Source: Azospirillum picis
GTDB taxonomy: Bacteria; Pseudomonadota; Alphaproteobacteria; Azospirillales; Azospirillaceae
Direction of reading: 5' to 3'
Assembly: GCF_017876115.1 (NCBI RefSeq)
Contig: NZ_JAGINO010000009.1
Location: forward strand, 124,001-188,000
DNA: 64,000 nt
Part shown: positions 1-9,722 of the stretch, piece after piece
Layout: each line of letters opens with the position of its first letter
Position numbering within the stretch: the stretch's first letter is position 1
Notes under the pieces: model-generated
Database searches by the model: none
What the model was told of the DNA's origin: nothing
The model's input: the letters and a program-made list of their open reading frames with translations, nothing else
Position numbers and translations under genes: made by a program

Positions 1-634
1 ACCAGAGCGCCCAGTCCCCGCGGTGCTCGTCATGCAGAAGCCGGTGAGCCGCCGGCTCCCCCGCTGGACCGGCTGCCAGATCGGCCGGCTGCCGGACCGG
101 CGGTGCGGTGCGCAGATAGTCGGGGCTGCACACCGGAACCAACTCGTCGTCGATCAACCGCTCGGCACATAGGCCTTCGTAGGCGCCCAGCCCATGACGC
201 ACGGCGACGTCGACACGGTCCTGCGCGAAATCGACAAGCCGGTTGGTGACTCCGATCCGGACATCGATCCCAGGCGCGGCCGCCTCGAACCGCGGCAGAC
301 GCGGAACCAGCCATTGCACGGCGAAAGCCGGAGTGCAGGACAGCGCCAGTTCCGGCCTGCGGAGCCCTGCCGTGAGTTCGGCGGTCGCATCCCGGATCAG
401 GCGGAAGGCGGTCCGGATGGCCGCACGATAGGCCGCCCCCTCGGCGGTCAAGGCGAGGCTGCGCGGCTTGCGTTCGAACAGCCGCAAGCCGAGCGCCGTT
501 TCCAGCTCCTTGACCTGGAGGCTGACCGCGCCCGGCGTGACGTTCAACTCCCGCGCGGCAAGCGTCATGCTGAGATGACGCGCGGTCGCTTCGAAGGCGC
601 GCAGGCCGGCTAGCGGGGGCAAGGACAGCGTCAT
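1..634 (-). CDS. LysR-family transcriptional regulator, GcvA-like (partial, 3' end off window)
   Basis: This is the N-terminal 211 codons of a LysR-type regulator; the gene continues past the left edge. Translation from the ATG at 634 gives a winged helix-turn-helix with the motif RHLSMTLAARELNVTPGAV, typical of the GcvA-like branch, followed by the start of the type 2 periplasmic-binding effector domain. It is divergent from the EamA exporter gene starting at 930, the usual arrangement in which a LysR protein controls the neighbouring transporter and represses itself from the shared intergenic region. The effector is unknown. The family is clear; the target is inferred from position only. 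Confidence 0.85.
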   Translation of the reverse strand, partial: MTLSLPPLAGLRAFEATARHLSMTLAARELNVTPGAVSLQVKELETALGLRLFERKPRSLALTAEGAAYRAAIRTAFRLIRDATAELTAGLRRPELALSCTPAFAVQWLVPRLPRFEAAAPGIDVRIGVTNRLVDFAQDRVDVAVRHGLGAYEGLCAERLIDDELVPVCSPDYLRTAPPVRQPADLAAGPAGEPAAHRLLHDEHRGDWALW

Positions 635-929
635 GATTTAGAAAATCTCAATGGCATGCGGAAAAGGACTCCTTTGCCCAATAGTGGGACCGGGCACTAA
701 TTTTAGCCCAGCTCGATTGAGCAGGAAAGGCCGGGCAATGGCGGGTTCGCGTGGGCCAAGCCCGATCATGGGCACGGGCACCCAAACATCCGTTTCGGCG
801 ACAGTGGCAATTCCACCGCAAGACGCGGATCGCCGCCGGCCGACACCGCCGGGCAGGATGCCGGACCCCGGCATATCCAGCCCCGGACACACACCCGAAC
901 ACGCATAAGCCATCAATGGAGGCCACCCG
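635..929. promoter_or_regulatory. Divergent intergenic region between lysR and EamA genes
   Basis: This 295-bp stretch has no gene and separates two divergent start codons. It holds a short dyad, TAGTG at 682-686 and CACTA at 695-699 with an 8-bp spacer, about 50-65 bp upstream of the lysR start. It is a plausible but weak LysR operator candidate. No clear -35/-10 pair was recognised. Confidence 0.35.
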
Positions 930-1889
930 ATGACCCCACCGAACCACAAGCCGATGGACCTGACCGACTGGAGCCTGCTGGTCGCGCTTTCGATCCTGTG
1001 GGGCGGGTCCTTCTTCTTCGTCGGCATCGCCGTGCGGGAATTGCCGCCCTTCACCATCGTCGCCATGCGGGTCGCCCTGGCGGCCCTGGCACTCGGCGGG
1101 CTGTTGCGGATCCTGGGACTGCCGATGCCGCGCGACCGCCGGACCTGGATCGCCTTCTTCGGCATGGGGGCGTTGAACAACCTCATTCCCTTCTGCCTGA
1201 TCGTCTGGGGACAGACCCAGATCGCCAGCGGCGTCGCCTCGGTCCTCAACGCCACCACGCCGCTGTTCGGCGTGATGGTCGCGCATGTCCTGACCCGGGA
1301 CGAGAAGATGACCGGCAACCGGCTGGCGGGGGTCCTCGTCGGCTTCGCCGGCGTGGCGGTGATGATCGGACCGTCGGCATTGGACGGGCTTGCCGGAGCC
1401 GGGCCGGGAAGCGGGGTGCTGCCGCAGCTTGCGGTGCTGGGCGCCGCCCTCTCCTATTCCTTCGCCGGCATCTTCGGCCGGCGGTTCAAGGGCATGGGCG
1501 TATCGCCCCTGGTCACCGCGACGGGGCAGGTCACCGCCTCCACCCTGATGCTGGTGCCGGTGGCCCTGCTGGCCGATCGTCCCTGGACCCTGCCGATGCC
1601 CAGCGCGGCCGCCTGGGGCGCCGTCATCGGCATCGCCCTGCTGTCCACCGCCCTGGCCTACGTCATCTTCTTCCGCGTCCTGGCTTCGGCCGGCGCGACC
1701 AACCTGATGCTGGTCACGTTCCTGATCCCGGTCAGTGCCATCCTGCTGGGCGGCCTGTTTCTCGGCGAACGGCTGGCGGTCAGGCATGGGGTCGGGATGG
1801 CGCTGATCGCCGGCGGCCTCGCCGCCATCGACGGAAGACTGTCCGCATGGCTGGGACAACGCAGATCCGCATCGGTCGCCAAGGGATAG
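930..1889 (+). CDS. EamA/DMT-family transporter
   Basis: The 319-residue protein is hydrophobic throughout and fits ten transmembrane helices arranged as two EamA repeats (about residues 12-145 and 165-300). The first opens with LSILWGGSFFFVGIAV, a hallmark of the drug/metabolite transporter superfamily, and the second ends with a GGLFLGERL segment of the type seen in these carriers. Such proteins usually export amino acids or other small metabolites across the inner membrane; the substrate cannot be read from sequence. It is divergent from a LysR gene that probably controls it. The ATG at 930 lies directly before a canonical DMT N-terminus, after a possible AATGGAGG ribosome site. Confidence 0.85.
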   Translation: MTPPNHKPMDLTDWSLLVALSILWGGSFFFVGIAVRELPPFTIVAMRVALAALALGGLLRILGLPMPRDRRTWIAFFGMGALNNLIPFCLIVWGQTQIASGVASVLNATTPLFGVMVAHVLTRDEKMTGNRLAGVLVGFAGVAVMIGPSALDGLAGAGPGSGVLPQLAVLGAALSYSFAGIFGRRFKGMGVSPLVTATGQVTASTLMLVPVALLADRPWTLPMPSAAAWGAVIGIALLSTALAYVIFFRVLASAGATNLMLVTFLIPVSAILLGGLFLGERLAVRHGVGMALIAGGLAAIDGRLSAWLGQRRSASVAKG

Positions 1890-1957
1890 AAAATGGTCGG
1901 CGAAGACGTTAGAAGGGATCGATTGCAAGCCACTTAACCTGCCTCGGACGCCTTGCC

Positions 1958-3373
1958 ATGACCGTCGCCGCCGCTCTCGACCAGATCCGCGCCATCGTCG
2001 GCCCGTCCGGCATTCTCACCGACGCGGCCGACATGGCCTCTTACCTCGCGGAGTGGCGCGGCCGCTTCAAGGGCAACAGCCCGGCGGTGGTCCGCCCGGC
2101 CAGCACCGAAGAGGTGGCGGCGGTGGTCAAGATCTGCGCCGCGGCCGGCATCCCCATCGTGCCGCAGGGCGGCAACACCAGCCTGGTCGGCGGCTCCATC
2201 CCCTACGAGGAGGGGCGCGAGATCGTGCTCAGCCTGTCGCGCATGAACCGCATCCGCGACATCGACACGCTGAACTACACCATGACGGTGGAGGCCGGCG
2301 TGGTGCTGACCAGCATCCAGGACGCCGCCGCCGAGGCCGACCGCCTGTTCCCGCTGAGCCTCGGCGCCGAGGGCACCGCGCAGATCGGCGGCCTGATCTC
2401 CACCAACGCCGGCGGCATCAACGTGCTGCGCTACGGCAACACCCGCGACCTCGTGCTCGGGCTCGAGGTGGTGCTGGCCGACGGCCGGGTGTGGGACGGC
2501 ATGCGCCGGCTGCGCAAGAACAACACCGGCTACGACCTGAAGAACCTGTTCGTCGGGGCGGAAGGGACGCTCGGCATCATCACCGCGGCGGTGCTGAAGC
2601 TGTTCCCGCGCCCGCGCCAGTCGGTCACCGCCTTCGTCGCCGTGCCCAGCCCGGCCGCCGCCATCGAGTTGCTGGCCCGCCTGCGCGCCGCCTCGGGCGA
2701 CGCGGTGTCGGCCTTCGAGCTGATGTCCCGCCGCTGCCTGGACTTCGCCCTCCGCCATGTCGCCGGCACCATCGACCCGCTGTCGGAGCCGTCGCCCTGG
2801 TACGTCCTGACCGAGCTGACCGCCGGCACCCGGTCCGATGCCTTCCAGGAGACGGTGGAGACGGCGCTCGGCGAGGCCTTCGAGGCGGAGTTGGCGACTG
2901 ACGCCACGCTGGCCCAGTCGGACGCCCAGGCCAAGCAGCTCTGGTTCATCCGCGAGGCGATCGTCGAAGCCCAGAAGTTCGAGGGCGGGTCGATCAAGAA
3001 CGACGTGTCGATCCCCGTCTCCCGCGTCGCCGAGTTCATCGAGCTGGCCGAGGCGGCGGTGGCCAAGGCCTGCCCCGGCATCCGCCCGACCCCCTTCGGC
3101 CATGTCGGCGACGGCAACATCCACTTCAACCTCAGCCAGCCCGAGGGGGCCGACACCAAGGCCTATCTCGAACGCTGGGACGAGATTTGCCACGTCGTCA
3201 ACGAGGTGATCTTCAAGCTGGACGGCTCGATCTCCGCCGAGCACGGCGTCGGCCGCTTCAAGAAGGACGAGATGCCGGTCATCAAGAGCCCGGTGGAATT
3301 CGACCTGCTGCGCGCCGTCAAGGCGACCCTCGATCCGAAGGGCCTGCTCAATCCCGGCAAGATGCTGCCGTAA
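1958..3373 (+). CDS. FAD-binding oxidoreductase, GlcD/D-2-hydroxyacid dehydrogenase type
   Basis: The 471-residue protein has the two-domain layout of FAD-linked oxidases. A PP-loop FAD-binding domain (about 35-180) contains VPQGGNTSLVGGS and ISTNAGGINVLRYG. The C-terminal domain carries the family motifs GHVGDGNIHFN, EHGVGRFKK and a final DPKGLLNPGKML. These features fit the D-lactate / D-2-hydroxyglutarate / glycolate-subunit group, which oxidises 2-hydroxyacids to 2-oxoacids. No Fe-S subunit gene (GlcF-like) is adjacent, so a stand-alone D-2-hydroxyglutarate or D-lactate dehydrogenase is more likely than a glycolate oxidase complex. The exact substrate is open. Confidence 0.85.
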   Translation: MTVAAALDQIRAIVGPSGILTDAADMASYLAEWRGRFKGNSPAVVRPASTEEVAAVVKICAAAGIPIVPQGGNTSLVGGSIPYEEGREIVLSLSRMNRIRDIDTLNYTMTVEAGVVLTSIQDAAAEADRLFPLSLGAEGTAQIGGLISTNAGGINVLRYGNTRDLVLGLEVVLADGRVWDGMRRLRKNNTGYDLKNLFVGAEGTLGIITAAVLKLFPRPRQSVTAFVAVPSPAAAIELLARLRAASGDAVSAFELMSRRCLDFALRHVAGTIDPLSEPSPWYVLTELTAGTRSDAFQETVETALGEAFEAELATDATLAQSDAQAKQLWFIREAIVEAQKFEGGSIKNDVSIPVSRVAEFIELAEAAVAKACPGIRPTPFGHVGDGNIHFNLSQPEGADTKAYLERWDEICHVVNEVIFKLDGSISAEHGVGRFKKDEMPVIKSPVEFDLLRAVKATLDPKGLLNPGKMLP

Positions 3374-3514
3374 GGAGCAGGCACGTCATAAAATTGCGGG
3401 GGACAGGCTTGCGGCGCAAGACACCATGCCGCCCTTGTTCCCGCCGCGACACAAGGCTATGGTGCCGCCTCCGATTCTTCTGCGCCTGTCGTACCGCGAG
3501 AGAGAGTTTTTCCG

Positions 3515-4921
3515 ATGTCCAAGCCGCGCACTCTGTTCGACAAGATCTGGGACAGCCACGTCGTGCACCGCCAGGATGACGGCACCTGCATCCTCTACAT
3601 CGACCGCCACCTGGTCCACGAGGTGACCAGCCCGCAGGCGTTCGAAGGGCTGCGCGCCGCCGGCCGCCAGGTGCGGCGCCCGGAAGCCACTCTCGCCGTG
3701 CCGGACCACAACGTCCCCACCACCGACCGCTCCAAGGGCATCACCGAGGAGGAGAGCCGGATCCAGGTGGAGACGCTGGACAAGAACGCCCGTGACTTCG
3801 GCGTGCGCTATTTCCCGATGGACGACGTGCGCCAGGGCATCGTCCACATCGTCGGGCCGGAGCAGGGCTTCACCCTGCCGGGCGCCACCATCGTCTGCGG
3901 CGACAGCCACACCGCCACCCACGGCGCCTTCGGTGCGCTGGCCTTCGGCATCGGCACGTCCGAGGTGGAGCATGTGCTGGCCACCCAGACCCTGCTGCAG
4001 AAGCCGGCCAAGAACATGCTGGTGCGCGTCGACGGCAAGGTGAACCCGGGCGTCACCGCCAAGGACATCGTGCTGGCGATCATCGGGAAGATCGGCACCG
4101 CCGGCGGCACCGGCCACGTCATCGAGTTCGCCGGCGAGGCGATCCGCGACCTGACGATGGAAGGCCGCATGACCGTCTGCAACATGGCGATCGAAGCCGG
4201 CGCCCGCGCCGGCCTGGTCGCCCCGGACGAGAAGACCTTCGAGTACGTCAAGGGCCGCGCCCTGGCGCCGAAGGCCGGCGCCTACGAGCAGGCCGTCGCC
4301 TACTGGAAGACGCTGCCGTCGGACGAGGGTGCGGTCTATGACACCACCGTCGTGCTGAACGCCGCCGAGATCGCGCCGCAGGTCACCTGGGGCACCAGCC
4401 CGGAGGACGTGCTGCCGATCACCGCCACGGTGCCGAACCCGGCCGACATCGCCGACGCCGGCAAGCGCGCCGCCGTCGAGCGGTCGCTGGCCTACATGGG
4501 CCTGACCCCCGGCCAGCCGCTGACCGAGGTGAAGGTCGACACCGTCTTCATCGGCTCCTGCACCAACGGCCGCATCGAGGATCTGCGCGCCGCCGCCGAC
4601 CTCGCCAAGGGCCGCAAGGTCGCCGAGGGCGTGCGCGCGCTGGTGGTCCCCGGCTCCGGCCTGGTCAAGGAGCAGGCCGAGGAAGAGGGTCTGGACAAGA
4701 TCTTCGTCGAGGCCGGCTTCGAGTGGCGCGAGCCCGGCTGCTCGATGTGCCTGGCGATGAACGCCGACCGGCTGGAGCCGGGCGAGCGCAGCGCCTCGAC
4801 CTCCAACCGCAACTTCGAAGGCCGCCAGGGCCGCGGCGGCCGCACCCACCTGGTCAGCCCGGGCATGGCCGTGGCGGCGGCGGTGACCGGCCACCTGGCC
4901 GACGTCCGCAGCCTCGCCTGA
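3515..4921 (+). CDS. leuC: 3-isopropylmalate dehydratase large subunit
   Basis: LeuC, with the small subunit LeuD, isomerises 2-isopropylmalate to 3-isopropylmalate in leucine biosynthesis. The 468 residues match the usual length. The N-terminus ([15 protein letters not shown]) and [22 protein letters not shown] are signature segments. The three [4Fe-4S] ligands are visible as Cys349 (SCTNGR), Cys409 and Cys412 ([10 protein letters not shown]). leuD and leuB are not next to it, so the leucine genes are dispersed, as in other alphaproteobacteria. A strong terminator follows 29 bases after the stop, so it is probably the last gene of its transcript. In this window citramalate synthase at 26871 belongs to a connected branch, since LeuCD also acts on citramalate. 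Confidence 0.97.
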   Translation: MSKPRTLFDKIWDSHVVHRQDDGTCILYIDRHLVHEVTSPQAFEGLRAAGRQVRRPEATLAVPDHNVPTTDRSKGITEEESRIQVETLDKNARDFGVRYFPMDDVRQGIVHIVGPEQGFTLPGATIVCGDSHTATHGAFGALAFGIGTSEVEHVLATQTLLQKPAKNMLVRVDGKVNPGVTAKDIVLAIIGKIGTAGGTGHVIEFAGEAIRDLTMEGRMTVCNMAIEAGARAGLVAPDEKTFEYVKGRALAPKAGAYEQAVAYWKTLPSDEGAVYDTTVVLNAAEIAPQVTWGTSPEDVLPITATVPNPADIADAGKRAAVERSLAYMGLTPGQPLTEVKVDTVFIGSCTNGRIEDLRAAADLAKGRKVAEGVRALVVPGSGLVKEQAEEEGLDKIFVEAGFEWREPGCSMCLAMNADRLEPGERSASTSNRNFEGRQGRGGRTHLVSPGMAVAAAVTGHLADVRSLA

Positions 4922-4950
4922 ACCGGCACCGGCTCGGCAGCACGCGACGA

Positions 4951-4987
4951 AAAGGCCCCGGCGGACAGGCTGTCCGCCGGGGCCTTT
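4951..4987 (+). terminator. Rho-independent terminator after leuC
   Basis: A perfect 17-bp stem (4951-4967 with 4971-4987) closes over a 3-base GGC loop. The left arm starts AAAGGCCCC and the right arm ends GGGGCCTTT, giving an A tract and a T tract, so it can also terminate convergent minus-strand transcription from phnA. Confidence 0.9.
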
Positions 4988-5034
4988 GCTTTGTCTGCTG
5001 CTGACATGGCGGCGCGGCAGGGCGGAGGGGCCGG

Positions 5035-5385
5035 TCAGGCTTTCCTGACGAACTCCGACTTCAGGTCCATCGCGCCGATGCCGTCGATCTTGCAGGAAAT
5101 GTTGTGGCCGTTGGCGCCGTCGGTCAGGCGGATGCCCTTGACCTTCGTGCCGCCCTTAATGACCAGCGAGGAGCCCTTGACCTTCAGGTCCTTGATGACG
5201 GTCACGCTGTCACCGTCGGCCAGGATGTTGCCGTTGGCATCGCGCACCGCCGACTCATCCACCGCAGCGGCGCCCGCCGCCGCGTCCGGGTTCCATTCAT
5301 GGGCGCATTCCGGGCAGATCCACAGGCTGCCGTCCTGGTAGACATGTTCGGAATTGCACTGCGGGCATCGCAAATCGGCGTCCAT
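5035..5385 (-). CDS. phnA: PhnA/YjdM-type zinc-ribbon protein
   Basis: The small protein (116 residues from the ATG at 5385) starts with a zinc ribbon, two CxxC pairs in [10 protein letters not shown] and [10 protein letters not shown], followed by the PhnA domain with [14 protein letters not shown] and [10 protein letters not shown]. It ends in KSEFVRKA, close to the E. coli PhnA/YjdM ending. Despite the historical name, family members are not established phosphonate enzymes, and the function is uncertain. Three ATGs occur in a row (5391, 5388, 5385). The last is about six bases after a GAGGA ribosome site, which decides the start chosen here. It converges on the leuC terminator. Confidence 0.9.
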   Translation of the reverse strand: MDADLRCPQCNSEHVYQDGSLWICPECAHEWNPDAAAGAAAVDESAVRDANGNILADGDSVTVIKDLKVKGSSLVIKGGTKVKGIRLTDGANGHNISCKIDGIGAMDLKSEFVRKA

Positions 5386-5484
5386 CATCATTCCTCGTCG
5401 TAGGGGAGCGACACCCTAGTCGAAGTGTGGATTAATGGAAACCGCGTCGGCCGGGGCGGATCGCGGCCGGCCTGCCCCGTCCGT

Positions 5485-6789
5485 TCAGTCCCCCCTGCCC
5501 CGCGCCTGCCCCAGCAGTCCCTGCGGGCGGTAGATCAGGAACAGCGCCAGCAGCCCGAAGGCGACGATGTCCTTGTAGGCCAGCGCGAAATAGGCCGACC
5601 AGAAGGTCTCTACCACGCCGAGCAGGGCGCCGCCGAGCATCGCCCCCGGCACCGACCCGATGCCTCCGACCACCGCGGCGGCCAGCGCCTTGAAGCCGAT
5701 CAGGTAGCCGGTGAAGAAGTTCACCCCACCATAATAGAGCGCGATCACCGCCCCCGCCGCCGCCGCCAGGCCGCCGCCGATGGCGAAGGTCGCCGCCACC
5801 GTGCGGTTGACGTCCACCCCCACCAGCTCGGCCGCGGCGACGTCGTCGGTGCAGGCGCGATGCGCGCGACCGAAGGCGGTGCGCTGGATGATCCCCCACA
5901 ACAGGGCGTAGAGCCCGGCGGTCAAGGCCAGGATCGCGAACTGCGCCGACAGCGCGGTGACGGTGAAGGCGCCGTCGCTCAAGAGCTCGTGGCGTCCGGT
6001 CAGAACCGGAGCCGGCCACCAGTCGCGGGCGCCGTGCAGCAGGCGCATGCCCTCCTGGTAGGCGATCGACAGGCCGACGGCGATGATCAGCGGCGTGTGG
6101 CTGCGCACCCCGCGCAGGCGGCGGAAGACCAGGCGGTCCATCGCCCAGCCCTGGACTGCAGTGAATCCCATCACCAGCGCCAGCACGCCCAGCAGCGCCG
6201 GCGGCCAGCCCGCCCATCCGGCCATGCCGAGGCCGGCGGCGGCCATCGCCGTCATCATGGCGCCGAGCATGGTCAGCTCGCCCATCGCCAGGTTGATCTG
6301 GCCGAGGATGGCGTAGACCAGCGTGTAGCCCAGCGCCAGCAACCCGTAGACGCAGGCCACGGTGGCGGCGTTGATCACCTGCTGCAGCAGGAACAGCACC
6401 GGGGTCCAGCGGGTCGGCCCGGCACGCTCCGGCCGGTCCCCGGCGACGGCGGCATCGGCCGGCTTGATGCGCAGCCACTGCATCAGCATCGCGAACCGCA
6501 TCTCGCGCAGCCAGCCGGTGCGGTCGGTCGCGACGGCGGCCAGCGTCCGCCGCCCTTCCTCCATCGCCGTCCCGGCAAAGCGGCAGGCGATCCAGTGCGC
6601 CTGCCCGCCGGCCCGGTAGTCGATGCGCACCACGCGCCGGTCCTCGGCGATGGCCTGGGCCGACAGGCCGGTGACCGGGCCGCCGTCGAAGGCCGGGATC
6701 AGCCGGCGGCACAGCATCTCCTGGTCGGCATCGACGCCGCAGCCGGAGAGCAGCAGGACCAGCGCAAGGAACGGCAGGATGCGGAGCAC
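5485..6789 (-). CDS. LivH-like branched-chain amino acid/urea-type ABC permease with N-terminal lipobox extension
   Basis: The C-terminal ~300 residues are a LivH/UrtB-type permease: several transmembrane helices, LGYTLVYAILGQINLAMGE, and ALAAAVVGGIGSVPGAMLGG near the end. Before this lies an unusual ~105-residue extension that begins with a lipoprotein-type signal (LVLLLSGC, Cys17 as lipidation site) and continues as a soluble, presumably periplasmic segment. No LivM, LivG, LivF or binding-protein gene is adjacent, so the permease is an orphan here. The start is a GTG at 6789. It lies 91 bases downstream of asd in the same orientation and may be co-transcribed. Permease identity is firm; substrate and the role of the extension are unknown. 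Confidence 0.8.
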   Translation of the reverse strand: MLRILPFLALVLLLSGCGVDADQEMLCRRLIPAFDGGPVTGLSAQAIAEDRRVVRIDYRAGGQAHWIACRFAGTAMEEGRRTLAAVATDRTGWLREMRFAMLMQWLRIKPADAAVAGDRPERAGPTRWTPVLFLLQQVINAATVACVYGLLALGYTLVYAILGQINLAMGELTMLGAMMTAMAAAGLGMAGWAGWPPALLGVLALVMGFTAVQGWAMDRLVFRRLRGVRSHTPLIIAVGLSIAYQEGMRLLHGARDWWPAPVLTGRHELLSDGAFTVTALSAQFAILALTAGLYALLWGIIQRTAFGRAHRACTDDVAAAELVGVDVNRTVAATFAIGGGLAAAAGAVIALYYGGVNFFTGYLIGFKALAAAVVGGIGSVPGAMLGGALLGVVETFWSAYFALAYKDIVAFGLLALFLIYRPQGLLGQARGRGD

Positions 6790-6880
6790 GGGACCGCCCG
6801 GTCAGGTGGGACGGGTCAGCCTACCGGCAATCGCAAAAGGTGGGAAGGCGGCGCCGACTTCGGCACGTCGGCCCCACCCT

Positions 6881-7900
6881 TCACTTCGCCAGATAGTCCC
6901 GCGCCAGCAGTTCGGCGATCTGCACGGCGTTCAGCGCCGCGCCCTTGCGCAGATTGTCGGCGACGCACCAGAAGGACAGGCCGTTCTCCACCGAGATGTC
7001 CTCGCGGATGCGGCTGACGAAGACGGGGTTCTCGCCGGCGACGTCGACCGGGGTGATGTACCCTTCCGGCGACTGCTGGTCGACGACCGAGAGGCCGGGG
7101 GACGCCCGCAGGATCTGGCGGACCTCGCCGGCGGTGATCGGCTCCTCCGTCTCGATGTTGATCGACTCGGCATGGCCGATGAAGGACGGCACCCGCACGC
7201 AGGTGGCGGCGACCTTGATCTTGGGATCGAGGATCTTCTTCGTCTCCACCATCATCTTCCACTCTTCCTTGGTGGAGCCGTCCTCCATGAAGACGTCGAT
7301 CTGCGGGATGACGTTGAAGGCGATCTGCTTGGGGAAGACGCTCTTGGTGATCGGGTCGTTGACGAAGATGGCGCGGGTCTGGGTGAACAGCTCGTCCATC
7401 GCCTCCTTGCCGGCGCCCGACACCGACTGGTAGGTCGACACCACGACGCGGCGGATCCGGAAGCGGTCGTGCAGCGGCTTCAGCGCCACCACCATCTGGA
7501 TGGTCGAGCAGTTGGGATTGGCGACGATGTTGCGCTTGCGGAAGCCGGCCAGCGCCTGCGGGTTCACCTCCGGCACCACCAGCGGCACGTCGGGGTCCAT
7601 GCGGAACTGCGAGGTATTGTCGATGACGACGCAGCCCGCCGCCGCCGCGCGCGGCGCATGGACCGCCGACACCTTGGCGCCCGGCGACGACAGCGCGATG
7701 TCCACGCCCTTGAAGTCGAACTTGTTGAGGTCCTGGACCTTGAGGATGTCGTCCTCGCCGAAGGAGACCTCCTGCCCGATCGACTTCTCGGAGGCCAGGG
7801 CGATGACCTTGTCGGCCGGGAACTTCCGCTCGGCCAGCGTTTGCAGGATCTCGCGCCCGACATTGCCGGTGGCGCCGATGACCGCGACGGTATAGCCCAT
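6881..7900 (-). CDS. asd: Aspartate-semialdehyde dehydrogenase
   Basis: Asd reduces aspartyl phosphate to aspartate semialdehyde with NADPH, the branch point to lysine/diaminopimelate, methionine and threonine. The 339-residue length is typical. The N-terminal nucleotide motif is VAVIGATGNVGREIL. The catalytic cysteine is Cys131 in NPNCSTIQ. The later STYQSVSGAGKEAM segment is also characteristic of the family. The ATG at 7900 directly precedes the Rossmann motif, so the start is secure. An ABC binding-protein gene is divergent upstream, and the LivH-like permease follows downstream. Confidence 0.97.
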   Translation of the reverse strand: MGYTVAVIGATGNVGREILQTLAERKFPADKVIALASEKSIGQEVSFGEDDILKVQDLNKFDFKGVDIALSSPGAKVSAVHAPRAAAAGCVVIDNTSQFRMDPDVPLVVPEVNPQALAGFRKRNIVANPNCSTIQMVVALKPLHDRFRIRRVVVSTYQSVSGAGKEAMDELFTQTRAIFVNDPITKSVFPKQIAFNVIPQIDVFMEDGSTKEEWKMMVETKKILDPKIKVAATCVRVPSFIGHAESINIETEEPITAGEVRQILRASPGLSVVDQQSPEGYITPVDVAGENPVFVSRIREDISVENGLSFWCVADNLRKGAALNAVQIAELLARDYLAK

Positions 7901-8113
7901 GACGGGGTGTCCTTCTGCCGAAACTGCACGAATGCGGGGAAACGCTAGGAGCTAGGCACTTTCCGGCCGAAAAGCAACCCATGCCGTCACGGCCGCCATA
8001 CCGGCGGTACTGACCCCTGGCCGGCTTGACAGCCCCCGAAACACGGCGGGAAGATTCCGGGACGAACGGTGCCCGGCCACACGGCCAGGGTGACTTCTTG
8101 GGAGACTTCAGGG

Positions 8114-9709
8114 ATGACCAGCTTCAAGCGCGGCCTGTTCGCTGCCGCTGCTCTCGCGCTCGCCAGCATCGCCGCTCCCGCCGCCGCCGACACGCCGAAG
8201 GACGCGCTGGTGATGGCATGGCAGTTCGACGACATCGTCAGCCTCGATCCGGCCGAGATCTTCGAGCTGTCGGGTGCGGAATTCAGCGCCCAGGTCTACG
8301 ACCGCCTGATCCATTTCGACGTCGAGGACGTCAGCAAGATCGAGGGCGAGGTCGCCGAAAGCTGGACCGTGTCGCCCGACGGCAAGACCTTCACATTCAG
8401 GATCCGCGACGGCATCACCTTCCACTCCGGCAACCCGCTGACGGCCGAGGACGTCGCCTGGTCCTTCGTCCGTGCGGTGAAGATGAACAAGGGACCGGCC
8501 TTCATCCTGACCCAGTTCGGCCTGACGCCCGACAACGTCGACCAGATGGTCCGCGCGACCGACCCGCGCACGCTGGTCTTCACCACCGACAAATCCTATG
8601 CCCCGACCTTCGTGCTCTACTGCCTGACCGCCGACGTCGCCTCGGTCGTCGATTCCAAGCTGGTGAAGAGCAAGGAGAAGGACGGCGATTTCGGTGCCGG
8701 CTGGCTGAAGACCGCTTCCGCCGGCTCCGGCCCCTTCGTCCTGAAGCAGTGGAAGCCGAGCGAGCTGCTGGCCTTCGACGCCAACGCCAAATACTGGCGG
8801 GGGGCGCCGAAGATGAAGCGCGTTCTGATCCGCCACATCGCCGAGCCGGCGACCCAGCGCCTGCTGCTGGAGAAGGGCGACGTCGACGTCGCGCGCAACC
8901 TGAAGCCCGAGCAGTTCGAGCCGCTGAAGGCCAGCGACACCATCCGGCTGGTCCAGGCGCCCAAGGGCACGCTGTGGTACCTCAGCCTGAACCAGAAGGT
9001 GCCGGCGCTGGCCAAACCCGAGGTCCGCGAGGCGTTCAAGTATCTCGTCGACTATGACGCCATGGCCGGCAGCATGATGAACGGCATCGGCACCGTCCAT
9101 CAGGCTTTCCTCCCCAAGGGCTTCCTCGGCGCGGTCAACGAAAACCCGTACAGGTACGATCCCGCCAAGGCGAAGGAGCTGCTGGCCAAGGCCGGCTATC
9201 CCGACGGCTTCACCGTGTCGATGGACGTCCGCAACACCAGCCCGACCCAGGACATGGCGCAGGCGATCCAGGCCAGCGCCGCCAAGGCCGGCGTGAAGAT
9301 CGAGATCATCCCCGGCGACGGCAAGCAGGTGCTGACCAAGTACCGTGCCCGCAACCACGAGCTGATGATCCAGCAGTGGGGCGCCGACTACCAGGATCCG
9401 AACTCCAACGCCGACACCTTCGCCTCCAACCCGGACAACGGCGACAACGCCAAGGCCAAGCCGCTGGCCTGGCGCAACGCCTGGGACATCCCTGAGCTGA
9501 CGAAGAAGACCGCCGCCGCGGTCGAGGAGCGCGACGGCGCCAAGCGCGCCAGGATGTACGAGGAGCTGCAGCGCAGCGTGCTCGCCGATTCTCCCTTCGT
9601 CATCATGTTCCAGCAGACGGAGATGGTGGCGGAACGCAAGACCGTCTCCGGCCTGGTATGGGGGCCGAGCTTCGACACCAACTACTACTGGAAGGCCGAG
9701 AAGAAGTAG
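8114..9709 (+). CDS. ABC transporter substrate-binding protein, peptide/opine type (SBP family 5)
   Basis: The 531-residue protein begins with a Sec signal peptide (TSFKRGLFAAAALALASIAAPAAA, cleaved near residue 26). It continues as a DppA/OppA-class binding protein, with the family-5 segment WTVSPDGKTFTFRIRDG and a typical long two-lobed body. It should bind an oligopeptide or similar solute in the periplasm. No permease or ATPase genes follow, so partners must lie elsewhere. The ATG at 8114 is preferred over the upstream in-frame start at 8069 because it gives a proper signal peptide. The gene is followed by a large palindromic repeat. Confidence 0.88.
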   Translation: MTSFKRGLFAAAALALASIAAPAAADTPKDALVMAWQFDDIVSLDPAEIFELSGAEFSAQVYDRLIHFDVEDVSKIEGEVAESWTVSPDGKTFTFRIRDGITFHSGNPLTAEDVAWSFVRAVKMNKGPAFILTQFGLTPDNVDQMVRATDPRTLVFTTDKSYAPTFVLYCLTADVASVVDSKLVKSKEKDGDFGAGWLKTASAGSGPFVLKQWKPSELLAFDANAKYWRGAPKMKRVLIRHIAEPATQRLLLEKGDVDVARNLKPEQFEPLKASDTIRLVQAPKGTLWYLSLNQKVPALAKPEVREAFKYLVDYDAMAGSMMNGIGTVHQAFLPKGFLGAVNENPYRYDPAKAKELLAKAGYPDGFTVSMDVRNTSPTQDMAQAIQASAAKAGVKIEIIPGDGKQVLTKYRARNHELMIQQWGADYQDPNSNADTFASNPDNGDNAKAKPLAWRNAWDIPELTKKTAAAVEERDGAKRARMYEELQRSVLADSPFVIMFQQTEMVAERKTVSGLVWGPSFDTNYYWKAEKK

Positions 9710-9722
9710 AGGCGCGCCGGCT

